The translations under genes and the position numbers were made by a program. The notes below the pieces were generated by a model. The model was given only the letters and a program-made list of their open reading frames with translations, searched no databases and was not told the origin of the DNA. This document shows positions 1 through 5,788 of a stretch of 5,788 bases of DNA, piece by piece. Origin of the DNA: Euryarchaeota archaeon UBA82 (GTDB taxonomy: Archaea; Thermoplasmatota; Poseidoniia; Poseidoniales; Poseidoniaceae); NCBI GenBank assembly GCA_002496635.1, contig DAKQ01000152.1:1-5788 (forward strand), given 5' to 3'. Each line of letters opens with the position of its first letter. The first letter of the stretch is position 1.

Positions 1-1878
1 CCTCAACAGTTTGCAACTGCTACAACCTACCATGGATTTGCGAATGACAATGTTGAATCATTTGATATTGTTCTCAACGAATCGGTTGTCTCCTCTAATG
101 GAGCAGTTCTACAATGGTACATCTATGTAACAAGCGAGGCTCAATATGTCCATTCAACTGGGTCATACGAGTATCTTGGACTGAATAACAACTCCTTCGG
201 GCCTGTTGAAATTGATATTACGAGACCCATTAACCCTTCAATTGTTAACGCTGAAAGCCGAGGTGATCTTGGATTCATCGCTCTCGAATGGTATAACCTC
301 CAGGAATCAAACGAAAGCTATCAGGTCTGGAGACATAATAGTGACCCGTTTAACAATGGCCAAATCAGCATTACAACAAGTGATGCAGATGGATGGGAAC
401 TGGTACTTGATGACGTGAACGTTGGAGAACAGAATTCTGCAACAATCATCAGAAACATTCCTCTTGCTAACGATACAGAGCGCAGTGTCTGGTATGCGGT
501 CACAGTAGCTGATCAATTCAACAACATCAACCCTGATATCCTTCAAGGATTGAGTGGTAATTCGATTTTGGTTCGAGAGGATACACTTGCACCATCCGTC
601 GATTTGAAACTGCTCGATGATGAAAATTCCGAATACACAAGCCCATCTCTCGTGGCTGGAACGTATACGATTCAAATTGAATCAAGCGAATATCTCAAGA
701 CGACACCATCGATTGAGGTCTTTTCGGATACTGGCTTTAACGTCACTGCAGGAGGTGAATTAATGACTCAGATTGCCGATAACGCTCTCAATCCTGACAA
801 AGGACCTGTTTACTCCTACAGTTTCACAATTGCTGGTTCAGCTAGCGCTGGAGAAATGATCTTCAGAATGACACTCGTCGATGAAGCAGACAATGTGGGC
901 GTAATCACAAACACAGACTATCACATCGATGCAAAAGGACCGGTTGTCACAATATACTCGCCTTCGTCCTCCTCAGAAGGATCAAAGTATCTCTATGGAA
1001 ACAAAATTAATCTCATGTTCGCTGCAGAAGATGACGTTCAAATCAGCGATTTACAATATCGATTCACTTTCAATTATGGGGGGCTTACAGGAGTACCTAG
1101 TACATCTCCATGGGCGAATGCAGAAGGTATAACTGATGTTGAAGGCGACCTATCTATTCTCGTAAGTGATATGGATTTCTCTGCGGGAACATTTGATGCA
1201 GGTCAACACGCGATTACAGTCCGAGGCATTGATACTGCTGGAAATGAAGTTACACAACGAGTTGTCTTTATTGTTGATTTCTGTAGAAATAATCTCGAAG
1301 GGGAAACTGTTTGTACGTTTGAAGAAGACCTCAAAGAAGAACCTGAGCCTGTAAAGATTAATCCTTCTCTAAGTGACCCTCCATATCTGTTGGTTTGGGT
1401 TGCTGTCGGTGTGAACATTCTCTTGTTTATTGTAGCTCTAATGATTGTTCAAACAAGTATGGCAGGTCCGAAGAAGAAGAAGGCTGGCGAAGAAGATGAT
1501 GAGGATTGGATGTCAGAATTCATCGGAACAAGTCAAGATTTGGATATGGATGCCATCACAGGAACAGGTTCTGCAACTGAACCTGAGGATGAGGAAAAGA
1601 AGGAAGAAGAATCTGAACCGGAACCAGAGGCAGATGAGGATGATCCGTTTGCAGTCAATCTCGTAAAACGCAAAACACGTCGCAAACCGAAAGAAGTTGT
1701 CGAAGAAGTCGATGAAGATGAAGCAGAAGGCATCTTTTGGGCTGATGACGATGATGAAGAGGACGAGGAAGAAGAGGAAGAAGAACCAGCTCCACGCAAG
1801 CGGCCAGTCCGCAAGCGACCTGCTCGAAAAGCTCCGACTCGCAAACGTCCTGTTCGCCGCAAGAGTAACGACGATTGA
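1..1878 (+). CDS. Large cell-surface protein with FN3/Ig-like domains, C-terminal membrane anchor and charged tail (5' end outside window)
   Basis: The frame is open from the first base, so the N-terminus and any signal peptide lie upstream; 625 residues are visible. Residues 1-74 end one beta-rich domain. About 76-194 resembles a fibronectin type III domain (LEWYN, YQVWRH, YAVTVADQFNN). About 195-312 and 312-428 look like Ig-like domains, each with a typical D-x-A-x-N signature (DEADN, DTAGN). C428 and C438 could form a membrane-proximal disulfide. N-x-S/T sequons (N26, N63, N104, N157, N247) fit a glycosylated outer face. One membrane helix spans about 462-484, followed by GPKKKKAG, so the C-terminus should be inside. 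The cytoplasmic tail is acidic (about 497-595), then strongly basic (599-621). Such anchored beta-sandwich proteins are common in marine archaea, but I cannot name a function; adhesion or an envelope structural role is inference. It precedes the exchanger gene by 18 bases and may share its transcript. Confidence 0.85.
   Translation, partial: PQQFATATTYHGFANDNVESFDIVLNESVVSSNGAVLQWYIYVTSEAQYVHSTGSYEYLGLNNNSFGPVEIDITRPINPSIVNAESRGDLGFIALEWYNLQESNESYQVWRHNSDPFNNGQISITTSDADGWELVLDDVNVGEQNSATIIRNIPLANDTERSVWYAVTVADQFNNINPDILQGLSGNSILVREDTLAPSVDLKLLDDENSEYTSPSLVAGTYTIQIESSEYLKTTPSIEVFSDTGFNVTAGGELMTQIADNALNPDKGPVYSYSFTIAGSASAGEMIFRMTLVDEADNVGVITNTDYHIDAKGPVVTIYSPSSSSEGSKYLYGNKINLMFAAEDDVQISDLQYRFTFNYGGLTGVPSTSPWANAEGITDVEGDLSILVSDMDFSAGTFDAGQHAITVRGIDTAGNEVTQRVVFIVDFCRNNLEGETVCTFEEDLKEEPEPVKINPSLSDPPYLLVWVAVGVNILLFIVALMIVQTSMAGPKKKKAGEEDDEDWMSEFIGTSQDLDMDAITGTGSATEPEDEEKKEEESEPEPEADEDDPFAVNLVKRKTRRKPKEVVEEVDEDEAEGIFWADDDDEEDEEEEEEEPAPRKRPVRKRPARKAPTRKRPVRRKSNDD
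1744..1785 (+). repeat. Acidic low-complexity GAN-codon tract encoding a D/E run
   Basis: Fourteen consecutive Asp/Glu codons (residues 582-595 of the surface protein) form a GAT/GAC/GAA/GAG tract. It ends in an unbroken 21-base purine run at 1765-1785. The tract sits between a short basic patch (VKRKTRRKPK) and the basic pentapeptide repeat. At the protein level it gives a disordered, highly negative segment. At the DNA level it is a simple-sequence stretch that could vary in length between strains. Confidence 0.8.
1795..1854 (+). repeat. Four 15-bp imperfect tandem repeats encoding RKRPV-type pentapeptides
   Basis: The last part of the surface protein reads as four successive five-residue units, RKRPV, RKRPA, RKAPT and RKRPV, followed by RRK and SNDD. 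The units match better as protein than as DNA: codons differ between copies (cgc/cga, aag/aaa, cct/cca/ccg). This suggests the charge and proline pattern is selected rather than freshly duplicated. The composition resembles proline-containing basic tails that bind nucleic acids or polyanions, as in linker-histone tails; that likeness is compositional only. Confidence 0.8.
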
Positions 1879-1886
1879 TGCGAATC

Positions 1887-1893
1887 AAGGTGA
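1887..1893 (+). promoter_or_regulatory. Ribosome-binding site of the Ca2+/H+ antiporter gene
   Basis: AAGGTGA matches the archaeal Shine-Dalgarno consensus GGAGGTGA in its 3' half. Two adjacent ATGs follow, at 1897 and 1900. The site is 3 bases from the first and 6 bases from the second. The spacing therefore favours ATG 1900 as the functional start, shortening the protein by one Met only. Confidence 0.6.
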
Positions 1894-1896
1894 GAA

Positions 1897-3051
1897 ATGA
1901 TGTCTGAACTTGTTGCTGAATCAAAGTACGATAGTTTACTCGATTCTTTTAGTCCGCTAAAGAATCAACTGAATTGGCTCTTACTGGCAGTACCTGTGAC
2001 TCTGTTTTTCAATTTTCAAGGGAACGTAGAAATGACCTTCTTATTCTCAATGATTTCAATCATGCCGCTGGCTTTCCTCATGGGTCATGCTACGGAAGAG
2101 ATTGCTCTACGGGCGGGTGAGAATCTAGGAGGATTACTCAATGCAACCTTTGGAAATGCTGTGGAAATTATCATCGCAAGTCTCGCTATCTACACGGCGT
2201 TCAGCGAACCCGATCAAGCCGAGACAATGATCGTGCTTGTTCAAGCATCATTGATTGGTTCAATTCTCGGTAATTTACTCCTTGTTCTTGGTTTAGCTCT
2301 GCTTTGGGGAGGGATCAAATTCAAGATTCAATCGTTTAATCAATCAGCACTTTCCATGAACGGTAGTTTGCTTCTCTTGGCAGTACTCGCCCTCATTATC
2401 CCAGCCGCAGCACATCATACAGGTTCCAACGTTACCGATGAAAACGTCCTCGAGTTGTCTCGTTATGCTTCCTTAGCTCTCCTGGCAATGTATGGCCTAT
2501 CCCTCTTCTTCCAGTTGAAAACTCATTCTGATATTTTCAATTCTTCAGAGGATTCATCTCACCATGAAGAGCCAAAAATGTCGATAAAGAATGCATGGAC
2601 TCTTCTGATTATTGCCACTGTTATGGTTGGATACATGGCCGAATTACTGGTTCACAGTGTTGACGATGCAGCAAGCGAATGGGGAATGCCAACACTCTTC
2701 ATCGGCGTGATTCTCCTTCCGTTCTTTGGTAATGCTGCTGAGCATTTTACCGCTGTTATCGTTGCAGGAAAAGACAAGATGGATCTATCTCTCGCTATTG
2801 CAATTGGCTCAAGCGTTCAGATCGCAGTATTCGTCGCTCCTTTGATGGTTCTTTTCGCTTGGATATTGGACGTTGGGCTCTCTTTGGAATTCGGCCTTCT
2901 TGAAACTGCAGCGACGTTCATGGGCGTTCTCGTGGCCAACTTTATTCTAAACGATGGTAAGACGAATTGGCTTGAAGGGGCGATGTTACTTGCATGTTAT
3001 GTCATCTTAGCCCTTTCTTTCTTTCTCATTCCATTTGAAGTCGGGGCTTGA
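1897..3051 (+). CDS. Ca2+/H+ antiporter, CaCA superfamily (CAX/ChaA-like)
   Basis: This 384-residue polytopic membrane protein should export Ca2+ (possibly other divalent cations) in exchange for protons. Both alpha-repeats that form the ion site are intact. Alpha-1 carries GGLLNATFGNAVEIIIA, with the transport Glu at E90, and continues into QASLIGSILGNLLLVLG (116-132). Alpha-2 carries LPFFGNAAEHFTAVIVA, with E282, then KDKMDLSLAIAIGSSVQIAVFVAP (292-315). These match CAX-type exchangers such as yeast Vcx1, where the equivalent glutamates are essential. A His/acid-rich hydrophilic loop (about 209-229) separates the halves, corresponding to the acidic loop of the family. Length is usual for prokaryotic members, and about 11 membrane helices fit. 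There is no long N-terminal regulatory extension. It lies 18 bases after the surface-protein gene and 2 bases before the next gene, so co-transcription is likely. Family assignment is secure; ion specificity is not proven. Confidence 0.93.
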   Translation: MMSELVAESKYDSLLDSFSPLKNQLNWLLLAVPVTLFFNFQGNVEMTFLFSMISIMPLAFLMGHATEEIALRAGENLGGLLNATFGNAVEIIIASLAIYTAFSEPDQAETMIVLVQASLIGSILGNLLLVLGLALLWGGIKFKIQSFNQSALSMNGSLLLLAVLALIIPAAAHHTGSNVTDENVLELSRYASLALLAMYGLSLFFQLKTHSDIFNSSEDSSHHEEPKMSIKNAWTLLIIATVMVGYMAELLVHSVDDAASEWGMPTLFIGVILLPFFGNAAEHFTAVIVAGKDKMDLSLAIAIGSSVQIAVFVAPLMVLFAWILDVGLSLEFGLLETAATFMGVLVANFILNDGKTNWLEGAMLLACYVILALSFFLIPFEVGA

Positions 3052-3053
3052 TT

Positions 3054-3599
3054 ATGGCATTACTCGGAAGAGGAAAATTTGGAGTAGGATTGACCGGCTT
3101 TGCAATTCTTTTTCTTGTTGCTGGAATGATTGGTTTTACCTTTGAAGGAGAAGTCGAAGGCGTTCCAACCCCCAATGCTCCCAATCAAGCGTTTTTTTCA
3201 GATGAGCCATTACCGAGTAATCCTCTCATTGGTATTCTTTCAACTGAAATCACATTGACATGGGATCGTGATGATGTCTGGATCGGTATTGTCGACGAGG
3301 ATGAAAAGAATCGTTGTAAAGACGTCCCTTCATGGTTTTCTGACGATTCTGATTGTAATGGAGTATCGTTAAATTTTGAAGCAGGTGAGGCGGATGCAAA
3401 CGCTGATACAGGTTTCACTTGGGAAATGGAATCAGGAACTTATTTTGCTGCCTTGGGTGCAAAGGATGGTGCTTTACCAGCAGGTGCTGAAGTCAATATT
3501 GACTATGAAGCACACATTGGTCATTCATTGTTGAGCGTTGTAGTTTCGATGTTCGTTCTTGGAATCGGTGCGACACTGATTTACTATGGCCGAGATTGA
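3054..3599 (+). CDS. Small membrane protein with two terminal helices and an acidic, Cys-containing ectodomain; function unknown
   Basis: I do not recognise the family. From the ATG at 3054 it has 181 residues. Membrane helices lie at about 8-28 and 158-178, with a mainly beta, acidic domain between them that is probably outside the cell. C88 and C101 could pair. Residues 98-109 read DSDCNGVSLNFE: D1, D3, N5, G6 and E12 match an EF-hand calcium loop, although position 8 is Ser instead of a hydrophobic residue. The segment TWEMESGTYFAALGA followed by AEVNIDYEAHI resembles the end of small beta-sandwich (GOLD- or PPC-like) domains; that is a weak resemblance. An in-frame TTG at 3048 overlaps the exchanger stop, but ATG 3054, two bases past that stop, is the simpler start; no strong ribosome-binding site is visible. 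Tight spacing suggests translational coupling to the exchanger and a possible partner role, which is inference. Confidence 0.8.
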   Translation: MALLGRGKFGVGLTGFAILFLVAGMIGFTFEGEVEGVPTPNAPNQAFFSDEPLPSNPLIGILSTEITLTWDRDDVWIGIVDEDEKNRCKDVPSWFSDDSDCNGVSLNFEAGEADANADTGFTWEMESGTYFAALGAKDGALPAGAEVNIDYEAHIGHSLLSVVVSMFVLGIGATLIYYGRD

Positions 3600-4859
3600 T
3601 TATTCAATTCCTTCATAATACGTGCTAACTGCAGAATCGAGTTCTTCGATGGTAGCTCTTTCATCAACGGTTTTTGTTTCTCCATTGAGCCGTAATGCCT
3701 GTCCATTAACCCACACGTCCAGACAGTCGCCGCCATTGTAAACGAGGTTGGCAAGATGTCGATTATTTGAACGGCCAAGCGGATGCATTCGAATATCATC
3801 AAGATTCCAAGCAACCCAATCTTTACTTCCCTTAGTTGCAATATTGAAAATATCTTTTGCAGGGAGCAATGTTGAATCCCAGTGATCGTGGCGTTGTACA
3901 AGACTTGCTAAGCGAGCCTCATGGAGTAAATTAAGCCCATTCCCACTCGATGCAGCGCCGTCTGTACCGATTCTCATATCGACTCCTGCATCTCTGTAGG
4001 GCGGATACGAAAGGGTACCGCCACAGGCTAATTTCATGTTTGAAGATGGGCAATGAACCGCAGTTACATCGTAGTCAGCCATCATTCTGATTTCATTTTT
4101 CTTAACCCAAGAAGCATGAGCAAAAATTGTTCCGGGTTGAATAAAATCAATCGATTGCAAATATTCAACAGGATACATTCCAGTTTTTTCTTTACATTCA
4201 GCGACTTCCTTTCGGGTTTCACTTACGTGGATATGAAGGCGCCCATTCCTCTTTTCAGCAAGTTCACTTGCTCTTCGTAGAGTATCCTCGGAGCAAAGGT
4301 AGATTGAATGAGTTGCAATAGCATACTGTACAAGATCGTCTTCAGAATTGTTACCGATCAAACCATCGAGTTCAGCTAATGCAGATTGTGCATTTTCATG
4401 CGAAGGAAGCGCAGCATCACTAACAGGTCCACCACAAAGCCCCCTTAATCCAGCTTTTTCCAAGACATTACCTGTTACGGCGGGGAAGAAATACATGTCA
4501 GCAGCGAAAGTAGAACCGGTACGTATCATTTCAGCAGCAGCAGCCTGAGCGCCGATTCGAACGAATTCCGGGGTAATCTTCGCTTCAGTTGGAAATATAG
4601 CCTCATCGAGCCATCGGTGAAGTGGAAAACCATCACTAAAGTCACGGGCATTCAATTGCATTGCGAGATGCGTATGCCAATTCTGTAAAGATCGAGTAAT
4701 GACTCGGTTCGACCCATCAATATCTTCGAGAACGTCCTCATCACCGATTGATTCAGACCATGTTCCGTCCTTGTGGAGTAGGAAATCTCCAACATGTTTG
4801 GCGAAGTGATCGTCGTACAAAACCGCGTTACGATAACGAACGGCAGCATCATCGCCCAT
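3600..4859 (-). CDS. Amidohydrolase of the MtaD/SAH-deaminase (ATZ/TRZ) family, probable adenosine-type nucleoside deaminase
   Basis: This complete 419-residue metal-dependent hydrolase has the expected ligands in order: H62-x-H64 (NWHTH), H211 in HIHVSE with E214, H248 in FAHASW, and D300 in GTDGAASSGNGLNLLHE. E92 (PTEAK) and H184 (ATHSIYLCS) occupy positions that bind substrate in 5'-methylthioadenosine/S-adenosylhomocysteine deaminases. The likely reaction is deamination of SAH, MTA or 5'-deoxyadenosine to the inosine form, clearing by-products of SAM chemistry in the cytoplasm; other ATZ/TRZ substrates such as guanine remain possible. The C-terminal region is short: after ATKGSKDW the usual G-x-L-x-x-GKxADLVV segment is missing and the chain goes directly to VAWNLDDIRMHP and LVYN. 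Start ATG 4859 is supported because an in-frame TAG lies upstream with no other start codon between. The gene follows phosphoglycerate kinase by 71 bases, with no obvious TATA element in the gap. Its stop abuts the stop of the opposing gene. Confidence 0.85.
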   Translation of the reverse strand: MGDDAAVRYRNAVLYDDHFAKHVGDFLLHKDGTWSESIGDEDVLEDIDGSNRVITRSLQNWHTHLAMQLNARDFSDGFPLHRWLDEAIFPTEAKITPEFVRIGAQAAAAEMIRTGSTFAADMYFFPAVTGNVLEKAGLRGLCGGPVSDAALPSHENAQSALAELDGLIGNNSEDDLVQYAIATHSIYLCSEDTLRRASELAEKRNGRLHIHVSETRKEVAECKEKTGMYPVEYLQSIDFIQPGTIFAHASWVKKNEIRMMADYDVTAVHCPSSNMKLACGGTLSYPPYRDAGVDMRIGTDGAASSGNGLNLLHEARLASLVQRHDHWDSTLLPAKDIFNIATKGSKDWVAWNLDDIRMHPLGRSNNRHLANLVYNGGDCLDVWVNGQALRLNGETKTVDERATIEELDSAVSTYYEGIE

Positions 4860-4861
4860 GG

Positions 4862-4869
4862 CCTTCCCT
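4862..4869 (-). promoter_or_regulatory. Possible ribosome-binding site of the amidohydrolase gene
   Basis: On the minus strand AGGGAAGG lies just before CC-ATG. It is purine-rich and partly matches GGAGG, but it is not a perfect consensus and its 3' end is close to the start codon. It helps support ATG 4859 but would not be convincing alone. Confidence 0.35.
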
Positions 4870-4930
4870 AGTTGTGCTTCTTCATGAGCCTAGTGCTTGA
4901 ATCGGCAATAGCATGTTCAGCATTCACGCC

Positions 4931-5788
4931 CTATTCATCTTGAATAAGTGGCGTAATTTCCAACTGGTATCGTTGAGCACTGATCTCAAGTGCTTCAATT
5001 CCAGGAAGCGTTCTACCTGCAATGTAATCCAAACAAGCACCACCGCCAGTGGAAACGTGTCCCATTTTATCTGCAAGACCGCGCTTACTCACTAATGTAG
5101 CGGTATGTCCTCCGCCCATGACTGCATATCCATTTGATTCTGCACAGGCGTTGAGCATTTCGATTGTCCCCAAGGCGAAGTCAGGCAATTCAAAGACTCC
5201 AGCAGGGCCGTTTAGAATGATGGTCCCTGCGCTCTTAATTCGCGAAGATAAGGCGAAAATCGATGCAAGTCCCATGTCGAAAAGTGGGGCATGGATTGGT
5301 AAATTTTCGACCTTGATATCGATTCGATTTTCTTCCACATTCGCAGCAACATCAGTTGGTAACACAATCTTGTCTCCATGTTGTTCAAGCAAAGCTGTTG
5401 CCGACTCAACCGTCGATTCCCAAGCGCCCTGTAATTCATTTTGCAGGAATGAAACGTTTCCTTCTCCGATATTATTTCCCGAAAGGTGAATGGCGAGGTT
5501 CGCAACTCCACCAGTAAACCAGACTTCGTCAGCAATATTATTCTCAAGCATATTATGTGCTACTTCGATACTGTCATCGACTTTGATGCCGCCGAGAACC
5601 GCAATACAAGGCCGCATTGGAGATTCAAGCGCTTGATCGATTTGTCGAATTTCGTGTGCCATTAACTCTCCAGCAACACATGGCAAATGGTGTGTAAAAC
5701 CAACGATGCTTGGACTTGAACGATGAGCGCATGCAAACGCATCGTTCACGAATACGTCAGCAACACTTGCTAAATCTTGAACGAGTTG
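4931..5788 (-). CDS. pgk: Phosphoglycerate kinase, archaeal type (N-terminal part outside window)
   Basis: This enzyme transfers phosphate between 1,3-bisphosphoglycerate and ADP to give 3-phosphoglycerate and ATP, in glycolysis and, reversed, in gluconeogenesis. The visible 285 residues start within the N-domain at QLVQDLASVADVF, just before the substrate-binding VNDAFACAHR motif (14-23). About 110-120 residues, including the first substrate loops, lie beyond the right edge. Further motifs in order are VLGGIKVDDS (Lys69, catalytic/nucleotide contact), FTGGVANLAI, ILNGPAGVFE (about 192-200, nucleotide ribose-binding Glu), MGGGHTAT (about 224-231) and HVSTGGGA (244-251), then LPGIEAL. KVDDS instead of bacterial KVSDK, and GGGHT instead of GGGDS, fit the archaeal branch as I remember it. 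The reading frame has no break, and the protein ends with a tail of about a dozen residues past the LPGIEAL helix. It uses a TAG stop. The amidohydrolase gene follows on the same strand and may be co-transcribed. Confidence 0.95.
   Translation of the reverse strand, partial: QLVQDLASVADVFVNDAFACAHRSSPSIVGFTHHLPCVAGELMAHEIRQIDQALESPMRPCIAVLGGIKVDDSIEVAHNMLENNIADEVWFTGGVANLAIHLSGNNIGEGNVSFLQNELQGAWESTVESATALLEQHGDKIVLPTDVAANVEENRIDIKVENLPIHAPLFDMGLASIFALSSRIKSAGTIILNGPAGVFELPDFALGTIEMLNACAESNGYAVMGGGHTATLVSKRGLADKMGHVSTGGGACLDYIAGRTLPGIEALEISAQRYQLEITPLIQDE

Noticed and set aside
307..675. Minus-strand open frame of 122 codons with several Cys residues
   Set aside because: It lies antisense within the FN3-like and Ig-like domain coding region, where the plus frame is open with clear protein motifs; there is no ribosome-binding site or family likeness.
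1795..1854. Tandem repeat as a CRISPR-like or mobile-element repeat
   Set aside because: Units are 15 bp with no spacers, in frame within a coding sequence, and conserved more in protein than in DNA.
1533..1862. Minus-strand open frame encoding a serine-rich protein
   Set aside because: The serine runs are simply the reverse complement of the GAN-codon acidic tract of the surface protein.
415..1878. GTG at 415 as the true start of the surface-protein gene
   Set aside because: The frame is open back to base 1 and residues before 139 continue the FN3-like domain (LEWYN, YQVWRH), so the gene begins outside the window.
3048..3053. TTG at 3048 as the start of the small membrane protein
   Set aside because: It would overlap the exchanger stop and add only two residues; the ATG at 3054 is the more usual start. 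It cannot be fully excluded.
5049..5489. Plus-strand open frame of 146 codons opposite pgk
   Set aside because: It is fully antisense to strongly conserved phosphoglycerate kinase motifs, and its product has no recognisable domain.

Overview
This window reads as a piece of an archaeal genome, most likely a marine planktonic euryarchaeon of the Marine Group II/III (Poseidoniales-like) type. That placement is inferred from several features: moderate GC (roughly 45% by eye), an archaeal-style phosphoglycerate kinase, a GGTGA-type ribosome-binding site, very tight gene packing, and a large Ig/FN3-type surface protein with a single C-terminal membrane anchor and a charged cytoplasmic tail. No 16S rRNA or other marker in the window fixes the lineage.

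Layout. On the plus strand, three genes lie head to tail. The first is the 3' part of a large surface protein (1-1878), with beta-sandwich domains, one membrane helix, an acidic tail and a terminal Arg/Lys/Pro pentapeptide repeat. After 18 bases comes a complete Ca2+/H+ antiporter of the CaCA family (1897-3051). Two bases after its stop comes a small protein with two membrane helices and an acidic, cysteine-containing ectodomain (3054-3599). On the minus strand, reading inward from the right edge, are the 3' two thirds of phosphoglycerate kinase (4931-5788), a 71-base gap, and a complete amidohydrolase of the MtaD/SAH-deaminase type (3600-4859). The two gene groups converge at 3599/3600 with no base between the stop codons. 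No stretch longer than 71 bases lacks a gene. I see no RNA gene, mobile element or CRISPR array.

How the genes may work together. The plus-strand trio looks like a co-transcribed cell-envelope unit: a cell-surface protein, a cation exporter and a small membrane protein whose ectodomain contains an EF-hand-like DxDxNG...E loop. A role in calcium handling at the envelope is an inference worth testing. The minus-strand pair is core metabolism: glycolysis/gluconeogenesis, and probably deamination of adenosine-type by-products of S-adenosylmethionine. I see no clear system-level novelty such as a defence or mobile locus. The most unusual items are the polyampholyte tail of the surface protein, the candidate Ca2+ loop next to the exchanger, and the shortened C-terminal region of the amidohydrolase.
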